From positions 558,001 to 622,000 of the forward strand of contig NW_026570301.1 in the NCBI RefSeq assembly GCF_019649055.1: DNA of 64,000 nt. Reading direction: 5' to 3'. A program made the position numbers and the translations under genes. Below, one piece after another: positions 12,588-23,925 of this stretch (positions within the stretch are counted from its first letter, which is position 1; each line of letters opens with the position of its first letter). The notes under the pieces are model-generated. The model saw only the letters and a program-made list of their open reading frames with translations, was not told where the DNA came from and ran no database searches. This stretch comes from Paramacrobiotus metropolitanus. Lineage: Eukaryota > Tardigrada > Eutardigrada > Parachela > Macrobiotidae.

Positions 12588-13201
12588 GCATTAGTATGAA
12601 ATAGATACATATATCTATTAATCAACTTCAGAACTTCTGGGCTCACATCTCGGGTCTCCAGGTCACACACGTTTAAATTTTCTATCGATAAAGTTTCCCA
12701 CGTGTAGTCCCACGCTGACAGGTCCAGTTCGGCTTCGGCACCTGTAAGGCGCGGAAAGTTAGTATTAGATGGTGCAGTTTCAACCATCAATACCTTTTGG
12801 AGTACCTTTGGTGGCTCTTGCAGCCCACTTTGGTTCCCACTGACCAGTCGCTGGGACGTTACGTCCACCAACAGGTCCAACTGTTGCAACATGTTGCAAC
12901 CGATCACCACATCGTGACCTTTCATGGCAAATTCATCGAACACGATGAACGGGACGATATCCCGTTGTCCAGCTGTCGCCACTTGCAACAGCACCTGTCC
13001 CTGGGCCTCCATCATCTGTCCGTTGGCACATTCGGCTTCGATGGTCGAAGGAGCCAAATCGGCTCCCAACAGGTCCACCAGGGTACGTTGGACAATGCTG
13101 ATCGTAGATCCAGTGTCCACGACCGCTTCGAACTGTACACCATTCAACTCGATGGTGACCTGTGGCAATGGGGCAGTTAACACTGCTCCGGCCAACCACA
13201 C
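12536..13201 (-). pseudogene. retroviral-type aspartic protease region of pol
   Basis: Contains AVVDTGSTISIV, the D-T/S-G active-site motif of retropepsins, followed by VIGCNMLQQLDL, the second conserved strand. It lies just before RT and overlaps the start of the RT frame by 52 bases in another frame. The protease would cut the Gag-Pol polyprotein. No ATG fits the start well, so it was probably reached by frameshifting from the upstream frame, or the junction is damaged. Confidence 0.75.
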
Positions 13202-13204
13202 GCC

Positions 13205-13567
13205 CTATCCTACAAGAGAGCGTTCGTAAGCGCGCTTTCGGTCAATTACATGCCGCAGGTCATTCGACCTGACCAGCCCCCTTGGCCCAACCAGCGGGGT
13301 TGTCTTGTCGACAGAGAGGATTTTCTTACCTCTCTTCGGGTGTGCTTCCAAAACACACACTTTCTGTTTCATGGTTAAGGCCAGCTCCAACTCTTTGGCC
13401 GCTAGCTCTAACTCCTCGGCGGTGACCCCGACCTTCTGGTCGTGAATGCGCACCAACGTAGCCTGACCGTTAACACGTGACAAGCCCAGGCTTAACTCCA
13501 CCAAGTGCATCCGGTTCAGCTTTACATCCGCTGAACCGATACGTCCGTCCATTGCTTCCACTTGCAT
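13205..13567 (-). pseudogene. unrecognised 120-aa frame between gag and protease
   Basis: Starts MQVEAMDGRIGSADVKLNRM at an ATG that follows a stop of the upstream frame by one base. It contains a short helical, charged segment (AEELELAAKELELAL). I recognise no domain. It may be the tail of Gag or the head of the protease polyprotein, separated by the same kind of frame damage seen elsewhere in this element. Confidence 0.4.
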
Positions 13568-13568
13568 T

Positions 13569-15626
13569 TTACCTCCGGATGGTGACTTTGTATCCTACAG
13601 TCTTGTCCGGTATGACGACGTTCCATTCGACGATGCACTTCCGAGTACAGACTATTTCCGCCCCGGTCCGACCATCCAACAGTCCGACCCGAACTTGGAT
13701 GACATCCATGGGCACATCGTTAGCAAACGACGCCCGTGGACGCAGTAGTCCAGGACCAGATACTGGCATCATGGAAACCTTGACCATCGGTGGTCCCAAC
13801 AACGACTTCTCGTGCCAATTTGTCACGTCATTGTCTAGTGGGTTCACGTCCTCCAAAGCCCGCTTCACCGGCGCTTTGGCGACGGTCTCCTTCATCGGCA
13901 GCGTATTCAACGCCCCGACCATGCGTGGCACTCCTGGTTCCGACTTTCCTGGACACCATCTCAGGCCACTGCGGTCATTCGCTCCGGCCGGTGTATTGCC
14001 GGCCACCGGTTGCTGTGGCTTACTGCCACCCGGCTGTTTGACCGCGGTAACCGTTGGTTTCGATTTCTTCGGCAGCCCTGTCGGTTTTGCGAAATGCTTC
14101 GTCCAGCTTCTTCGCTGCGGTGCTCGGTACCTTGACTGCTGCATCCGATTTCACCGGCACGGGGTCCAACTTCCTTGGCACCACGTCCGGTTTCTTCGAT
14201 CCACCGCTTGGCTTCTCCACCACGGTGTCCGCTTTCTTCGGTGCGACCGATTTGGCTGCGACCGACACGGTAGTCACCACCGATTTTACCACCGGTTTAG
14301 GCGTGACTTTAGCAGTCGGTTTCGGTGGCTCCTGCTCCCGGACTTCCACTTCCACCGGCTCGCTGTCGGAACTCGGCGGTATCCACTCCCTATTGTCCGG
14401 CACCCCAAATTCTATTGCCTCCTCTTGCCCGACCGACAACTCCAGTGCGTCCGGTTCTGGTGCGGGCGGTGCCGGCGCTGGAGGTCGCTTTGACGGCAGC
14501 TCGTCTTCCGAGCTTGTATCGCTGTCCGACGTGGTTGGCAGACCGGCCATTTCCGGTTTCTGCTGCTTGAAACTCCGGGTGCGTGCCTTAAACGTCGGTC
14601 TAGCACCAGCTGACTTAAAGGTTACTGGTCTCACCACGCCTCCACTGACACGCCCCACCACCATTCGGACTTCCGCTCTGGTCTTGGGCTTATTTGACGG
14701 ACACTCCCGAGCCAAATGTCCCACCTTCCCGCAGTTGTAACAACTGCGCTGACCTCCGGGGGTTGGTTTCCCTGTAAAACCACTTCCACCTGGTTTGGCG
14801 GTAGCCGGCCGATTGGCTTACTCACCATCCCCACTACCAGACGGGTTTCGTCCAAACGTGCGACTACGCCATTCCTGACGCTTTGGCGGTCCAAACCTAT
14901 TTGACGGCTTCGGATACCCTGACGTGGCCACCGTCGTTTTAGCATGGTCACGCTCCCGTTGATCCCGCCGGCGTAGCGCGTTTTGCGCCATAGTTAGCTC
15001 CCCATAAAACTCCTGGGGAGTCTTCGCCTGTGACAACACGACCATAGTGTTGAAACGGTCGAGCAAGCCGTCTTTGACCTGTTCGATGACATCCTCATCC
15101 TTCATCCCCCGGTTGACCAAGTAACATTTCGTTACTTTCTCGTTGAAGTACGTTGCGATGTCTTCATCTGGTTGCTGACGTCGCCTGCGTAGCTCGCGTT
15201 TGTACTGTAAAACGAGGTCCTTCGGGCGGAACCGAGCGCGTAACTGCGTCTCGAACGTTGCCCAACTCGTGAAACTTTCCGTCCCGTCCTTGGTATTGTG
15301 ATCCCACCACTGCCCGGCAAACTCCTTCAGGCACAATGGAACCTGGCGCAACTTCTTGCGCTCGTCCATTCCAACGCTGCAGCGTAGCGGTTAAACTCGC
15401 GTAACCACCCATCCACAGTGTCATTCACCATGCCGGTGAATATCGGTGGACGACTGTCCGATGCGATCTTCAGATCGCTAAACTCCTTGGTAATTTGCCG
15501 CGAGTCTAGAACAGTCGGCGCTGTCGCTGCACGCACCGTCCCCTGAGGTGCCGTTGCCACCGACGGTCTACTAGTGTTGTCACCTGGTGTCGTCATGTCT
15601 CCAGTGAACAACCACTCTAACATCAA
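13569..15626 (-). pseudogene. gag: gag: capsid and CCHC zinc knuckle (frameshifted)
   Basis: The capsid part spans two overlapping frames (15626-15327 and 15369-14818) with typical Retrotrans_gag features (WLREFNRYAAAL, LKEFAGQWWD, FRPKDLVLQY, QTPQEFYGEL-like). A CCHC zinc knuckle, CYNCGKVGHLARECP, lies near 14740-14697 in a third frame. Beyond it come about 380 residues rich in Pro, Lys, Glu and Val (14724-14020, then 14144-13569), unusually long for gypsy Gag. Gag packages RNA and forms the particle. At least three frame changes indicate a decayed gene. Confidence 0.75.
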
Positions 15627-15691
15627 CCTCTCCCCTTAATCTGGGACGAGCGTTAGCTGATATGTACCGTTACTGTTTTTTTTTTAAACAG

Positions 15692-15709
15692 TCCACGGTT
15701 TCGGCACCA
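15692..15709 (-). other. primer-binding site of the gypsy element
   Basis: Three bases inside the LTR on the minus strand is TGGTGCCGAAACC, which begins with the TGG expected to pair with a tRNA CCA end. I cannot name the tRNA with certainty. Its position fixes the LTR at 15713-15997 as the 5' LTR. Confidence 0.6.
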
Positions 15710-15712
15710 AAC

Positions 15713-15997
15713 TGTTACGTTACTATTCAATAGTAAACGTCGTAATCCAGAGCGTGTTCTTCTGTAACCTTTATTCGTTTACAGCTCGCAACACACTGGC
15801 TTTTGCCGTAAAACATAAATCTCTTTTATACTGTTTTTATGACAGTTATCATCCACAGGATCTGTGGGAATATAGTAGCGCCCATCAGATATCGGGCTAA
15901 GAACAGCGAACGTTCAGCGAACGTGCATGACACAGCATGTCCATAGACAATAGACTTTAAACTATCGGACATTTTGCATACATAACATAAACTATCA
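15713..15997 (-). repeat. 5' LTR of the gypsy element
   Basis: 285 bp, beginning TGATAGTTTATG and ending GTAACA on the minus strand. It contains TATAAAAGAG and an AATAAAGG poly(A) signal and is about 96% identical by eye to the inverted LTR at 17573-17857. The sequence just outside it (15998 to about 16090) is short, unassigned and does not match the flank of the other LTR. Confidence 0.85.
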
Positions 15998-16090
15998 TGC
16001 CGCTGTCGCGACACCGGAGCAAATGAGTGCTGGGACATGGTCCGAACCGGGAAGTGTGGCGAAAACGCCATGGAGAAGTCAGGGTTGACC

Positions 16091-17575
16091 TGAGCTTACA
16101 TACAGGAACCGACTGGTGAAGGGTCTTGGATGCAAACCAAGAACTACACCTTACGGAACTGCGAGTACGAGCATGTCACGGTGGAACATGAATGCCCGAC
16201 CTGCGTAGTGCGATCCGTTTTTACTGACCTTTCTACGGCCACAGATGGGATGGCGTGGTTCGGTCATCGCGTAATTGTTTGGGAACCGAAACAATACGCC
16301 GCGAAAGCGTGTCGATGGAAACGGGTATCGGCCCGTGAGGGAACGCTCCTAAAAGACGCCAATACAACTCGGGTCCGTGACCCCGCGGCGCAAATGGAGT
16401 TTTTGCTCGGTAACAAAACCGCTGAGTGCGGCTTTGACAGTTCCTTAACTTGCCGGGTGGCAAATGAACCTGGTATAGTGATTGTCCTTGGGAGTGCTAG
16501 TGGGCTCCGGAGTAGCCCAGCTAAAGCGCCCGTCATTGGAACTGAAAACCAACCAAGTGACGGTTAAGTGTTGAGCTCGGCCGATTATCTGGCGAGTCAT
16601 CTTCAGTGGATCCGTAGTACACTGACGGATCACGAAAACGTGTTGGTCGAAGCGACTAACCAGCTAAGGTGCAAAATGGATCAGTCCCTGATGTGGGACG
16701 TCGTGACCTTATCCCATGTCAGCGGGATCTTGGCCGCGCGACGGCTAGGGTACACGACCTGTCAACATGTACGTAGCTTTGGTAGCTACGCCGTCATGCA
16801 ACAGTCCCAGGTAGTGGAAGTGGAGATTGAAGTTTTTCCAACCTCCTGTGGGCCTCAGCCCCGCTATCGTAACTGGACGATAGCTTACGATGGGTACAGT
16901 TTAGTTCCGTTCCAGACATGCTACTGGCATTCTGAAATTGTAAACTTAAACGGTTTACCGTTCATCGCTGTTAACGGAGACTGGATGCGGTAGCAGCCGA
17001 CACAGCGGCTATCACATCAGTCTCTGCTGGCCAAGTTCAATGTATCAATCGAGCCGTCTCACGAAGCGTTGTCCAACGCTCTTAGTCGTGAACACCAGTA
17101 CACATATGGGCTTCTCGCTCAGATCGCATGGGCGATGGAGGAGAATGGCCTTCGTCATGCAGATGAGTTCGTACAGACGGCTGTTGAGTCTGGACGACAA
17201 CTACCGTTGGTGGCTTCGTGGGCCACAATAATCAAATACGTGATCACAGCCATCGTCGCCATACTTTTTGTTGGACGTGTGGTTTTCGCGTGTTGCATGT
17301 GCAATGGATTTTCGCGATTAACGACGGTGTGTCGGAAACAATGGGAGCGCAGGATTCGACGACCGGCCGCGGACATGGAGCCTGGACAAGCGCGGATGGA
17401 ACCAGGAGTCGAGATTCCCCTGGCCGTAGTAACCACTCCTCGGGTTACCCGGATATTCCGCCAGCCGACCTGCCCGGACACTTCCAGACCATTCCGACTG
17501 CCCCCCTTTCCTAAGCTTCCGTTTTGGAGGACCAAAACACCAGGCGGAGGGCAGTGTCACGCCACAGCGGCATGA
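16091..17575 (+). pseudogene. env: env, C-terminal part with membrane anchor (two in-frame stops)
   Basis: One reading frame runs from about 16091 to the TGA at 17575, broken only by TAA at 16565-16567 and TAG at 16991-16993. It is Cys-rich. Near its end is a hydrophobic anchor (IIKYVITAIVAILFVG), followed by a Cys cluster (CCMC) and a Pro/Arg-rich cytoplasmic tail. This fits the C-terminal half of a class-I-like envelope glycoprotein of the errantivirus kind. The N-terminal half is on the opposite strand at 9534-9200. The stops and the split make it non-functional. Confidence 0.6.
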
Positions 17576-17857
17576 TAGTTTATGTTATGTATGCACTATG
17601 TCCGATAGTTTAAAGTCTATTGTCTATGGACATGCTGTGTCATGCACGTTCGCTGGACGTTCGCTGTTCTTAGCCCGATATCTGATGGACGCTAGTATAT
17701 TCCCACAGATCCTGTGGATGATAACTGTCATAAAAACAGTATAAAAGAGATTTATGTTTAACGGCAAACGCCAGTGTTTTGCGAGCTGTAAACGAATAAA
17801 GGTTACAGAAGAACACGCTCTGGATTACGACGTTGACTATTGAATAGCAACGTAACA
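17573..17857 (+). repeat. 3' LTR of the gypsy element, inverted relative to the 5' LTR
   Basis: 285 bp from TGATAG to GTAACA, with TATAAAAG at 17740 and AATAAA at 17795. It overlaps the env stop codon. It abuts the first 64 bases of intron 1 of copy 2 (minus strand), which marks one edge of the insertion. Confidence 0.85.
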
Positions 17858-17921
17858 AGTTATTGAAGTGCTCTTTAAAAATAATTAGCACAAGAGTTGT
17901 ACGATTTACAATCACAGTCAC

Positions 17922-18782
17922 CATGGTGGAGCACATCACGTGCAGTCGTGGCCAGATCTGATGATTGATTCGCTAATTTATCAGATAAATACTCATAACA
18001 AGCATCGGCCAGAAAATCTTTGTCCCAGAACATGCTGAAACCCTCTTCGTCATTCTGCATTTCGGCGCAGATAAAAGTGATCGTTTGCGATCCCACGTGA
18101 GCATACAATCGACAACCGACACGAACGGAGAAATTGCCACCTGTTTCATAGTGCGCCTCGCAGAAGAAATTCATCCGATCCACCCCAACATCTCGCTCCA
18201 GGATACAGTGAGAATCACAAGAATCATCGTAAACAAATCTTACAAATCGGCAATTACGGGCCACAAACGTCGGCAAAAAATCCAAATCTCGCAACGAACG
18301 ACATGTTTCCTATACAAAAACCCGGTAGCTCGTACGAAGAAACTCTCGCGAATATCAAACAGCGGCAGCTCTTTCGTGCAGTGACTTCGATGCACCATGT
18401 GCTGTCGTTGTATCACGTCAGGATTGTCGACGTTCAGATGCACAACGCACATTGTGTCGCTCTCATCGTCCACAATAATCGCCGGCTGGAAAACCATCGG
18501 ATCAGCGTGGGTACGCCGCAGTGCTACCTGGACGGAAGCGTTCAGAAACGTTGAAGGGAATCGAGGACGGGCGAGAAAATGGTGAGGCCAGAGCAGGCTG
18601 GAGTGAATCCATTGGGCCCTGATGCTGCTGGCATCGAAGTCAACATAGAAGCGGGGTACTTCAATGTCCTGAACGTATCCTAACCACTGCCCGTTATCGC
18701 GCCGCACCAGCACAGTGTTACCATAGTTCAGCTTGCGCGAACCCGAGAACAGCTTACGAAAGTACAACGATGTCCCGTTCAT
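17922..18782 (-). pseudogene. Tudor-like/F-box copy 2, exon 1 (frameshifted)
   Basis: Starts MNGTSLYFRKLF at 18782 and keeps the Tudor-like barrel (WLGYVQDI, VDFDASS, WIHSSLLWP), though one Trp of the usual WW pair is missing. A small deletion near 18270-18290, where other copies read FPxAxxLPDVDF, changes the frame. The second half then continues (FLPTFVARNCRF, GCRLYAHV, GFSMFWDKDFL) to a GTGACT donor at 17921. Exons 2-4 lie beyond the gypsy insertion at 9199-8172. It is divergently placed from copy 3. Confidence 0.8.
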
Positions 18783-19202
18783 GGCCTAGCGTAGCTGTAA
18801 TTTTTGACGATGAGAGGATAAGATGACTAAACTGTGTTAAAAGATGAGTTATCATTACGAGTAGTCTGAACAGTAAACAGAATGTCAAATCACAAAAAAC
18901 TGCCAAAACCCGATATAACACTGTAATGCAAGGATGCTTGCATGAACAACCATGCATCGCTAGCTTACTGCTACAGCGTGACGATTTCAGCGCGACTAGG
19001 CGTTATCTTAGCAGTTGTATGAATCGGGGGCCAGGAATAGTCGCACGCGGAGCGGATTAATATGCGCGCGCACGTCGTACGCGTAGTTCGGCATAATTAT
19101 GCTTATCATATTTTATGTACGATATGATCAGTATCCGACATGCATCTGTAGCCATCTGTGCGTTTTTCGTATGTGGCTGCTAGCACGGCGTCCGCAGTCG
19201 TG
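18783..19202. other. divergent spacer upstream of copy 2
   Basis: No gene seen. It lies between the starts of copies 2 (minus) and 3 (plus) and could hold promoters for both. I see no convincing TATA box placed for either. Its right end, near 19185, shares the words CGTCCGC and GTGGCTCGCCA with 30778-30803. Confidence 0.35.
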
Positions 19203-19600
19203 TGTGGCTCGCCAAAGGCCCGAGCTCAAGCTCTGACTCTGACTCAGACTCTGACCGCTGAAACTCTGACTCTGACTACTCAAAGTCTGACTGACTGTCC
19301 GAACTCGGACTCTGGCTACTCAAAGTCTGACTGACTGTCCAAACTCAGACTCTGACTACTCCAAGTCTGACTCTGACTGTCAAAAGTCTGACTCTGACCG
19401 GAAAACCTAAGAATAAAAAAACCTAAGAAACCTAAGAAAACTAAGAAACCTAAGAAACCTATGAATCCTAAGAAACCTATTAAGAACCTGAGAAACCTTC
19501 AGAGTCAGAGTCAGACTTTGAGCGGTCAGAGTCAGACTTTGAGTAGCCAGAGTCAGAGTTCTAGTGGTCAGAATCAGAGTCAGAGTTGGGGTCTGGGCCC
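19203..19600. repeat. inverted CTGACT minisatellite around an AAACCTAAG core
   Basis: 19225-19400 is built of CTGACT-type hexamers. 19404-19497 is an array of AAACCTAAG-like units. 19500-19590 repeats the hexamers in inverse orientation (AGTCAG). The two arms also match in their longer-range order (ACTCAAAGTCTGAC blocks) and near their outer edges (GGCCC beside CGCCAAAG). It could form a long hairpin. It is probably a foldback-type element in which arms and loop have expanded. Confidence 0.7.
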
Positions 19601-22056
19601 TCGCCAAAGAATGTGCGGCGGCAGTGCGGCCTACGTTAAGCTCGATGCTCGCATTTGGAATTACCTAGTATTTCTTTTCCTACACGTGGTGATCGCCAGT
19701 CTCTGATGTCCTGTAACATGACGTACTACAGCCTCATTCTAACTATTATGGTGTCATCGCGGTCATGTTCCGTCAGTGTCTTTTGAAATTTTTCTCTGGT
19801 GAAGGGTTAGCACGTGGAGTTTTCTAAGATAGCAGCAAAGCTGCGCTTGCCGTCTGATCCCTTTCTTTTTTCTCAATCAGTTCTGCGGATTGATACTTTC
19901 AAGTTTCAACTTGTCAGCACCATGAACGCGACGTCGCTGTACTTTCGCAAAATGTTCTCGGGTTCGCGCGAACTGAACTACGGGAACACGGTCCTGGTGC
20001 AGCGCGATAACGGACAGTGGTGGTTAGGATACGTTCAGGATATTAATGGTCCTAATTTTTATGTGCATTTCGATGCCGGCAGCATTAATGCCCAATGGAT
20101 CCATTCCAACCGTCTGTGGCCGCATCACTTCATCGCCCGCGAGGCATCACCTCCAGGCTCATCGGTTCACGCAGCGCTGCGGCTAACGGATGCTGATCCG
20201 ATGGTTTTCCAACCGGGTACGATCGTGAACGATGACGAACTGTATCGGTTCTGCATCCTGCGTCTGCACAGTGACAATGATGAGGGCATAGGACGGCAAC
20301 ACGTCGTTCACCGGAATCATTGCGTCAATGAGCTGCCGATGCCGGATGATGGGGACAGTTTCTTCGAACGAACTTCGGGTGTTCGATTCAGGAAACACAT
20401 CATCAGCTTTCCCAAAGCGCCGATGTTGCCCGACGTGGATTTTATCCACATGTTTTCGGCGCGTACGTGTCGAGTTTGTTGAATAGTAGTGAAAACCTCT
20501 GCGATGTCAACTGCATCTTTAACCGGCACGCGAGAGTAGATTGCCTGCTGTTCTCGTGTATGGAAAACCGACAGCCGGATGGATGTGATGTCGGTTGTCG
20601 AATGTTCGTACGAGTGGGATTGGACACGATCAGTTTAGTCTGTGCCGAAATGCAGGGTGACGAATTTGGCTGCAGCATGTTTTGGGACGAAGACTCCCTG
20701 AAAGCAGCTTGCGATGCTTATCTGGCAGAAGTATTACCTGATGAGCCAATGGATATGGATTCGATTTTGGACCCACACCAACATGGTTAGCATCCGTGTG
20801 AAAGTATCGACGCACTAGTTAGTGATTTTACAAAATTTTTTAATTAATGTCCCGAGGTTATTACTTTCTCGCAAACTCTAACAAAGGGGCCACTTGCGTT
20901 TCTGTTAATTTGCTACTGACAGTTCTCTGTTCTTTTGGAGGGGAGGGGGTGGGTGGGCTACCTGAGAACATCTTTACAATGCGTTTGTTAAAATGGCTTG
21001 CTGACGGCTGTTGCTCTTGTGTAAAAAAACTTTCTTTAGTGTATAACAGCATGTAAAGCATTATGTATATTCTGCAGATGAAAAGGAAATGTCCATAGCT
21101 GAACTTGCCCATCCCATTATGGCTGTTGTACTGCTCTATCTGGATGTTGATTGGCAGTTGTCGACGAGCCGGTGAGTCATTGAGGTTCTAATTTATAGAA
21201 TATTTTTGTTAACAGCCTTGAGTACTCGTTTATACTCGTATTTGGTTTCAAGCAGAGCGGTGTTAGCTGCGCGATAAACGGCATTAGATGATGGAAACTC
21301 AACGCAAAAATTGAACCATATTGCTACGGTATTTAATGATGTATTACGAGTGCTAGAACACGACGGTCGTACCATGAAAATATTACCTTTGTTTGCTTCG
21401 TTTTAGCGAGACTCTCATAGGAGCGATTGAGCGAGCAAAGATTCTTCCTTAATACTCGTATTCTTAATAGTAGGACAAGATTCTTCCTTAATGCCATGTG
21501 ATATGGTTGAAGTAAACCGTAGTAAGACCATCGTAATCGAAACGATACCTATCGCACTGAGGTGCGTTACTACCGTGGAAATACGCTCGATAAGCAGGAG
21601 CACATTCTACGGTGTAAATAGTTGTCCGATCTCTGATACCTCTACACTTTGGAATCACATTCTACGGTTCTACCGCATTTTAATCAACATGGGTTTAGAA
21701 AACAGCTTTCTAGTGGCCCGCAGCTTCTACATGGGCGATCGACGCTTTAGCGCGTGGCTAAATCTTCACTTTGCTAAATAATCTAAATCAAACCTACAGT
21801 GGGTGGGTAACTCTGTATATCTATGTAGTATGAACGGTATACGGTGATTAATTTGTCCATCTGTGTATACACTACACAGTGCAGTTGATCAAAATGCTGA
21901 CGATTCCGAAGTATCTTTTTTATACTTTTGCGGGCAAAAGGGTAAGCGATATCGTAACACGGTAGTACTATGTATAATATTATTTGAACTGGAACTTTTA
22001 GAATCAAAAACCTTTTAAAGAAAATGTTTGTTGAAAGCACAATATGTAATAAGTCT

Positions 22057-22385
22057 GTAAGAAAATGCCAAAAAGTTTAAATGCTTTCAAGTGTACCAAA
22101 AGTCTCGTTATCAACCGATCTTCTCCAAATTTTGCACGGAAACGCACAAATGCATGCAGAACGTTTTTAAACCGAACCACCGTTCTAGCATTTTTTCAAA
22201 TTTTAAAATGAATTTAAAAGTTTTGAAATTTATTTTAAAATTTGAAAAAAGTGGTGTAACTTTGGTTCGGTGTAAAAATGATCTTCATAATTGCGTGCTT
22301 TATGTGCAAGGTTTAAAGAAGTTCGGTCCATAATGAGACTTTTGGTACACCGGAATGCGTTTAAACTTTTTGGAATTTTCTTGCA
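22057..22385. repeat. 330-bp near-complete palindrome (foldback MITE or hairpin RNA locus)
   Basis: The outer arms read GTAAGAAAATGCCAAAAAG and, on the other strand, GCAAGAAAATTCCAAAAAG. The match continues through GTACCAAAAGTCTC, ACCGAACC and TTTTTTCAAATTTTAAAAT to the centre near 22222, so nearly the whole segment pairs with itself with few mismatches. It lies in intron 2 of copy 3. A transcript crossing it would form a very long stem. I see no coding capacity. Confidence 0.75.
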
Positions 22386-22387
22386 GC

Positions 22388-23925
22388 CATAACTCCCGAA
22401 CCGGATGTTGCGCGCACAAACGGTTTCACGCTTATGTACACAAATCATCTGGCTGCAGAATGTCATGAAACAAAGTAAAGAAGTGTTTGGGAGTGCGCGA
22501 AAGTGAAAGCTTACGTCCATCACCATCGGTCCATGTACACAGATTTGGTGCCATGTGCCGGGCCACTTCCCTTAACACAGTGACTGCGGTAACGCAAATG
22601 CTTTTTCTCATTAAAATCATTATAATATTGCAAAATCAAGTTATGGTGTGAGCTGATGTAAGCAACAGCAATGCGCGCACATATTTTTTTAGGCAGAGGT
22701 TCGAGTTGGAAGGCAAATATCGATACTTCGTATTGGCCGCCATACCTCAGCAACAGCAATTTTTGCCCCTTCATATTTTTGCACTCCCTGGTTTATCAAC
22801 ACCCCTTAGTACTGAAGAAAAACTGGCATTCTTCACTTGGTGTCGATCATAATGAGCGAAACCGCTCGTGCCGTCACCGTCTACCTTGTCTGTTCGTAAC
22901 CATAAACATTTAGTCTTACACTACTAATTTACTACAGTCGAAAAGTGAATTGTATTCTTATTTAACCATATAACGTTTGATCTACCCATGAAAATTTCTT
23001 TTCGGTTATCCTTTTTTTACTTTTTGCCACTAAATAATTTCTTTAAAGTAGAATTATTTTAAACTAGCAAGAGATTAAGGTATGTAAATATAGCGGATGT
23101 ATAGGAATATTCCAAGTTAAGGTCGAGAAAAATAATGGTCGAGAATGCAGGTATGGAAGTGCCAACGTGTGTGTTTTGTTGGTGTTGAACCATACGAATG
23201 ATGCCGCGATAATGCAGTATTTTTAGCCTAGGTGTGTAGCAGTGCACAAACTGGTGCCAGTCGCCAGCCGCTGGCGGTAGCACCTCGGCCAGTTCCCTAT
23301 GATCTACAGTAGTTATGAATGCTAAAGTTTTTAAAAAAAATTCATAATTTTATGAATATATCAAAGTATTTTTTCATATCGACTGCCACTTTGTGTGAAT
23401 TGTCCCTCGTACCCATCTGTTCTGCAGCTCGCTTGAATATGTTATTTGCCCAACATTTCAGTTGGGACGAGTTGTAGAGATCTTGTGAATCCTATGAGCA
23501 ATTTCAAGCGGTTTTCAGGCAAAACTTGAAACATTACCGTTGTATTCAAATTCTAAATTATTTTGCTTCGAAAACAATTTGTTTCAGATTTGCATTTTCA
23601 TCCCATGCAGGCCAGCCATTATTGCGATCTTCTAGCTACGAGCAGATTTAATAGTCGGGAATGTGACCCAAAGATTACAGTTCGTTCTACAGTATGAAAT
23701 TTTTAATGGATCGGTTCACGCCTACGGTTGTATTTCGACCACATTCGCAGGACGAAGTGTGTAAAACTACTATTTTGTTATCGTGGAATACCGTTTTACG
23801 ATGGTCATAACATCACCACCGTTTTTGGAATTTGGTTTTTGCGTTGGGAAAGCCTTATTCTAAGTCCCCCGCTCACGGCTGTCTAGTATAATATCTGTTG
23901 TAACTTCTATTCTCATGTTTACCAG
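22388..23925. other. rest of intron 2 of copy 3
   Basis: Minus-strand frames around 22774-22430 (for example KKHLRYRSHCVKGSG and HMAPNLCTWTDGDG) overlap in two frames and read like decayed coding sequence of an unknown, probably transposon, protein. Downstream to 23925 I see nothing beyond AT-rich sequence. Confidence 0.3.

Larger units (their letters stand above)
9200..17857. mobile_element. rearranged Ty3/gypsy (errantivirus-like) element with gag, pol and env
   Basis: Minus strand 15997 to about 9200 holds LTR, gag, protease, RT, RNase H, integrase and the start of env. Plus strand about 16091-17857 holds the rest of env and the second LTR. The two 285-bp LTRs therefore face opposite ways, and env is cut in two with its halves on opposite strands at opposite ends. 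By eye the LTRs differ at about 10 of 285 positions. The element sits in intron 1 of Tudor/F-box copy 2. Frameshifts in gag and pol and stops in env make it defective. An internal inversion is the simplest reading, but I find no matching target-site duplication to prove it. Confidence 0.8.

Noticed and set aside
17858-17870. Target-site duplication for the gypsy element
   Set aside because: Bases outside the LTR at 17858 (AGTTAT) do not match those outside the LTR at 15998 (TGCCGC) or near 9200.
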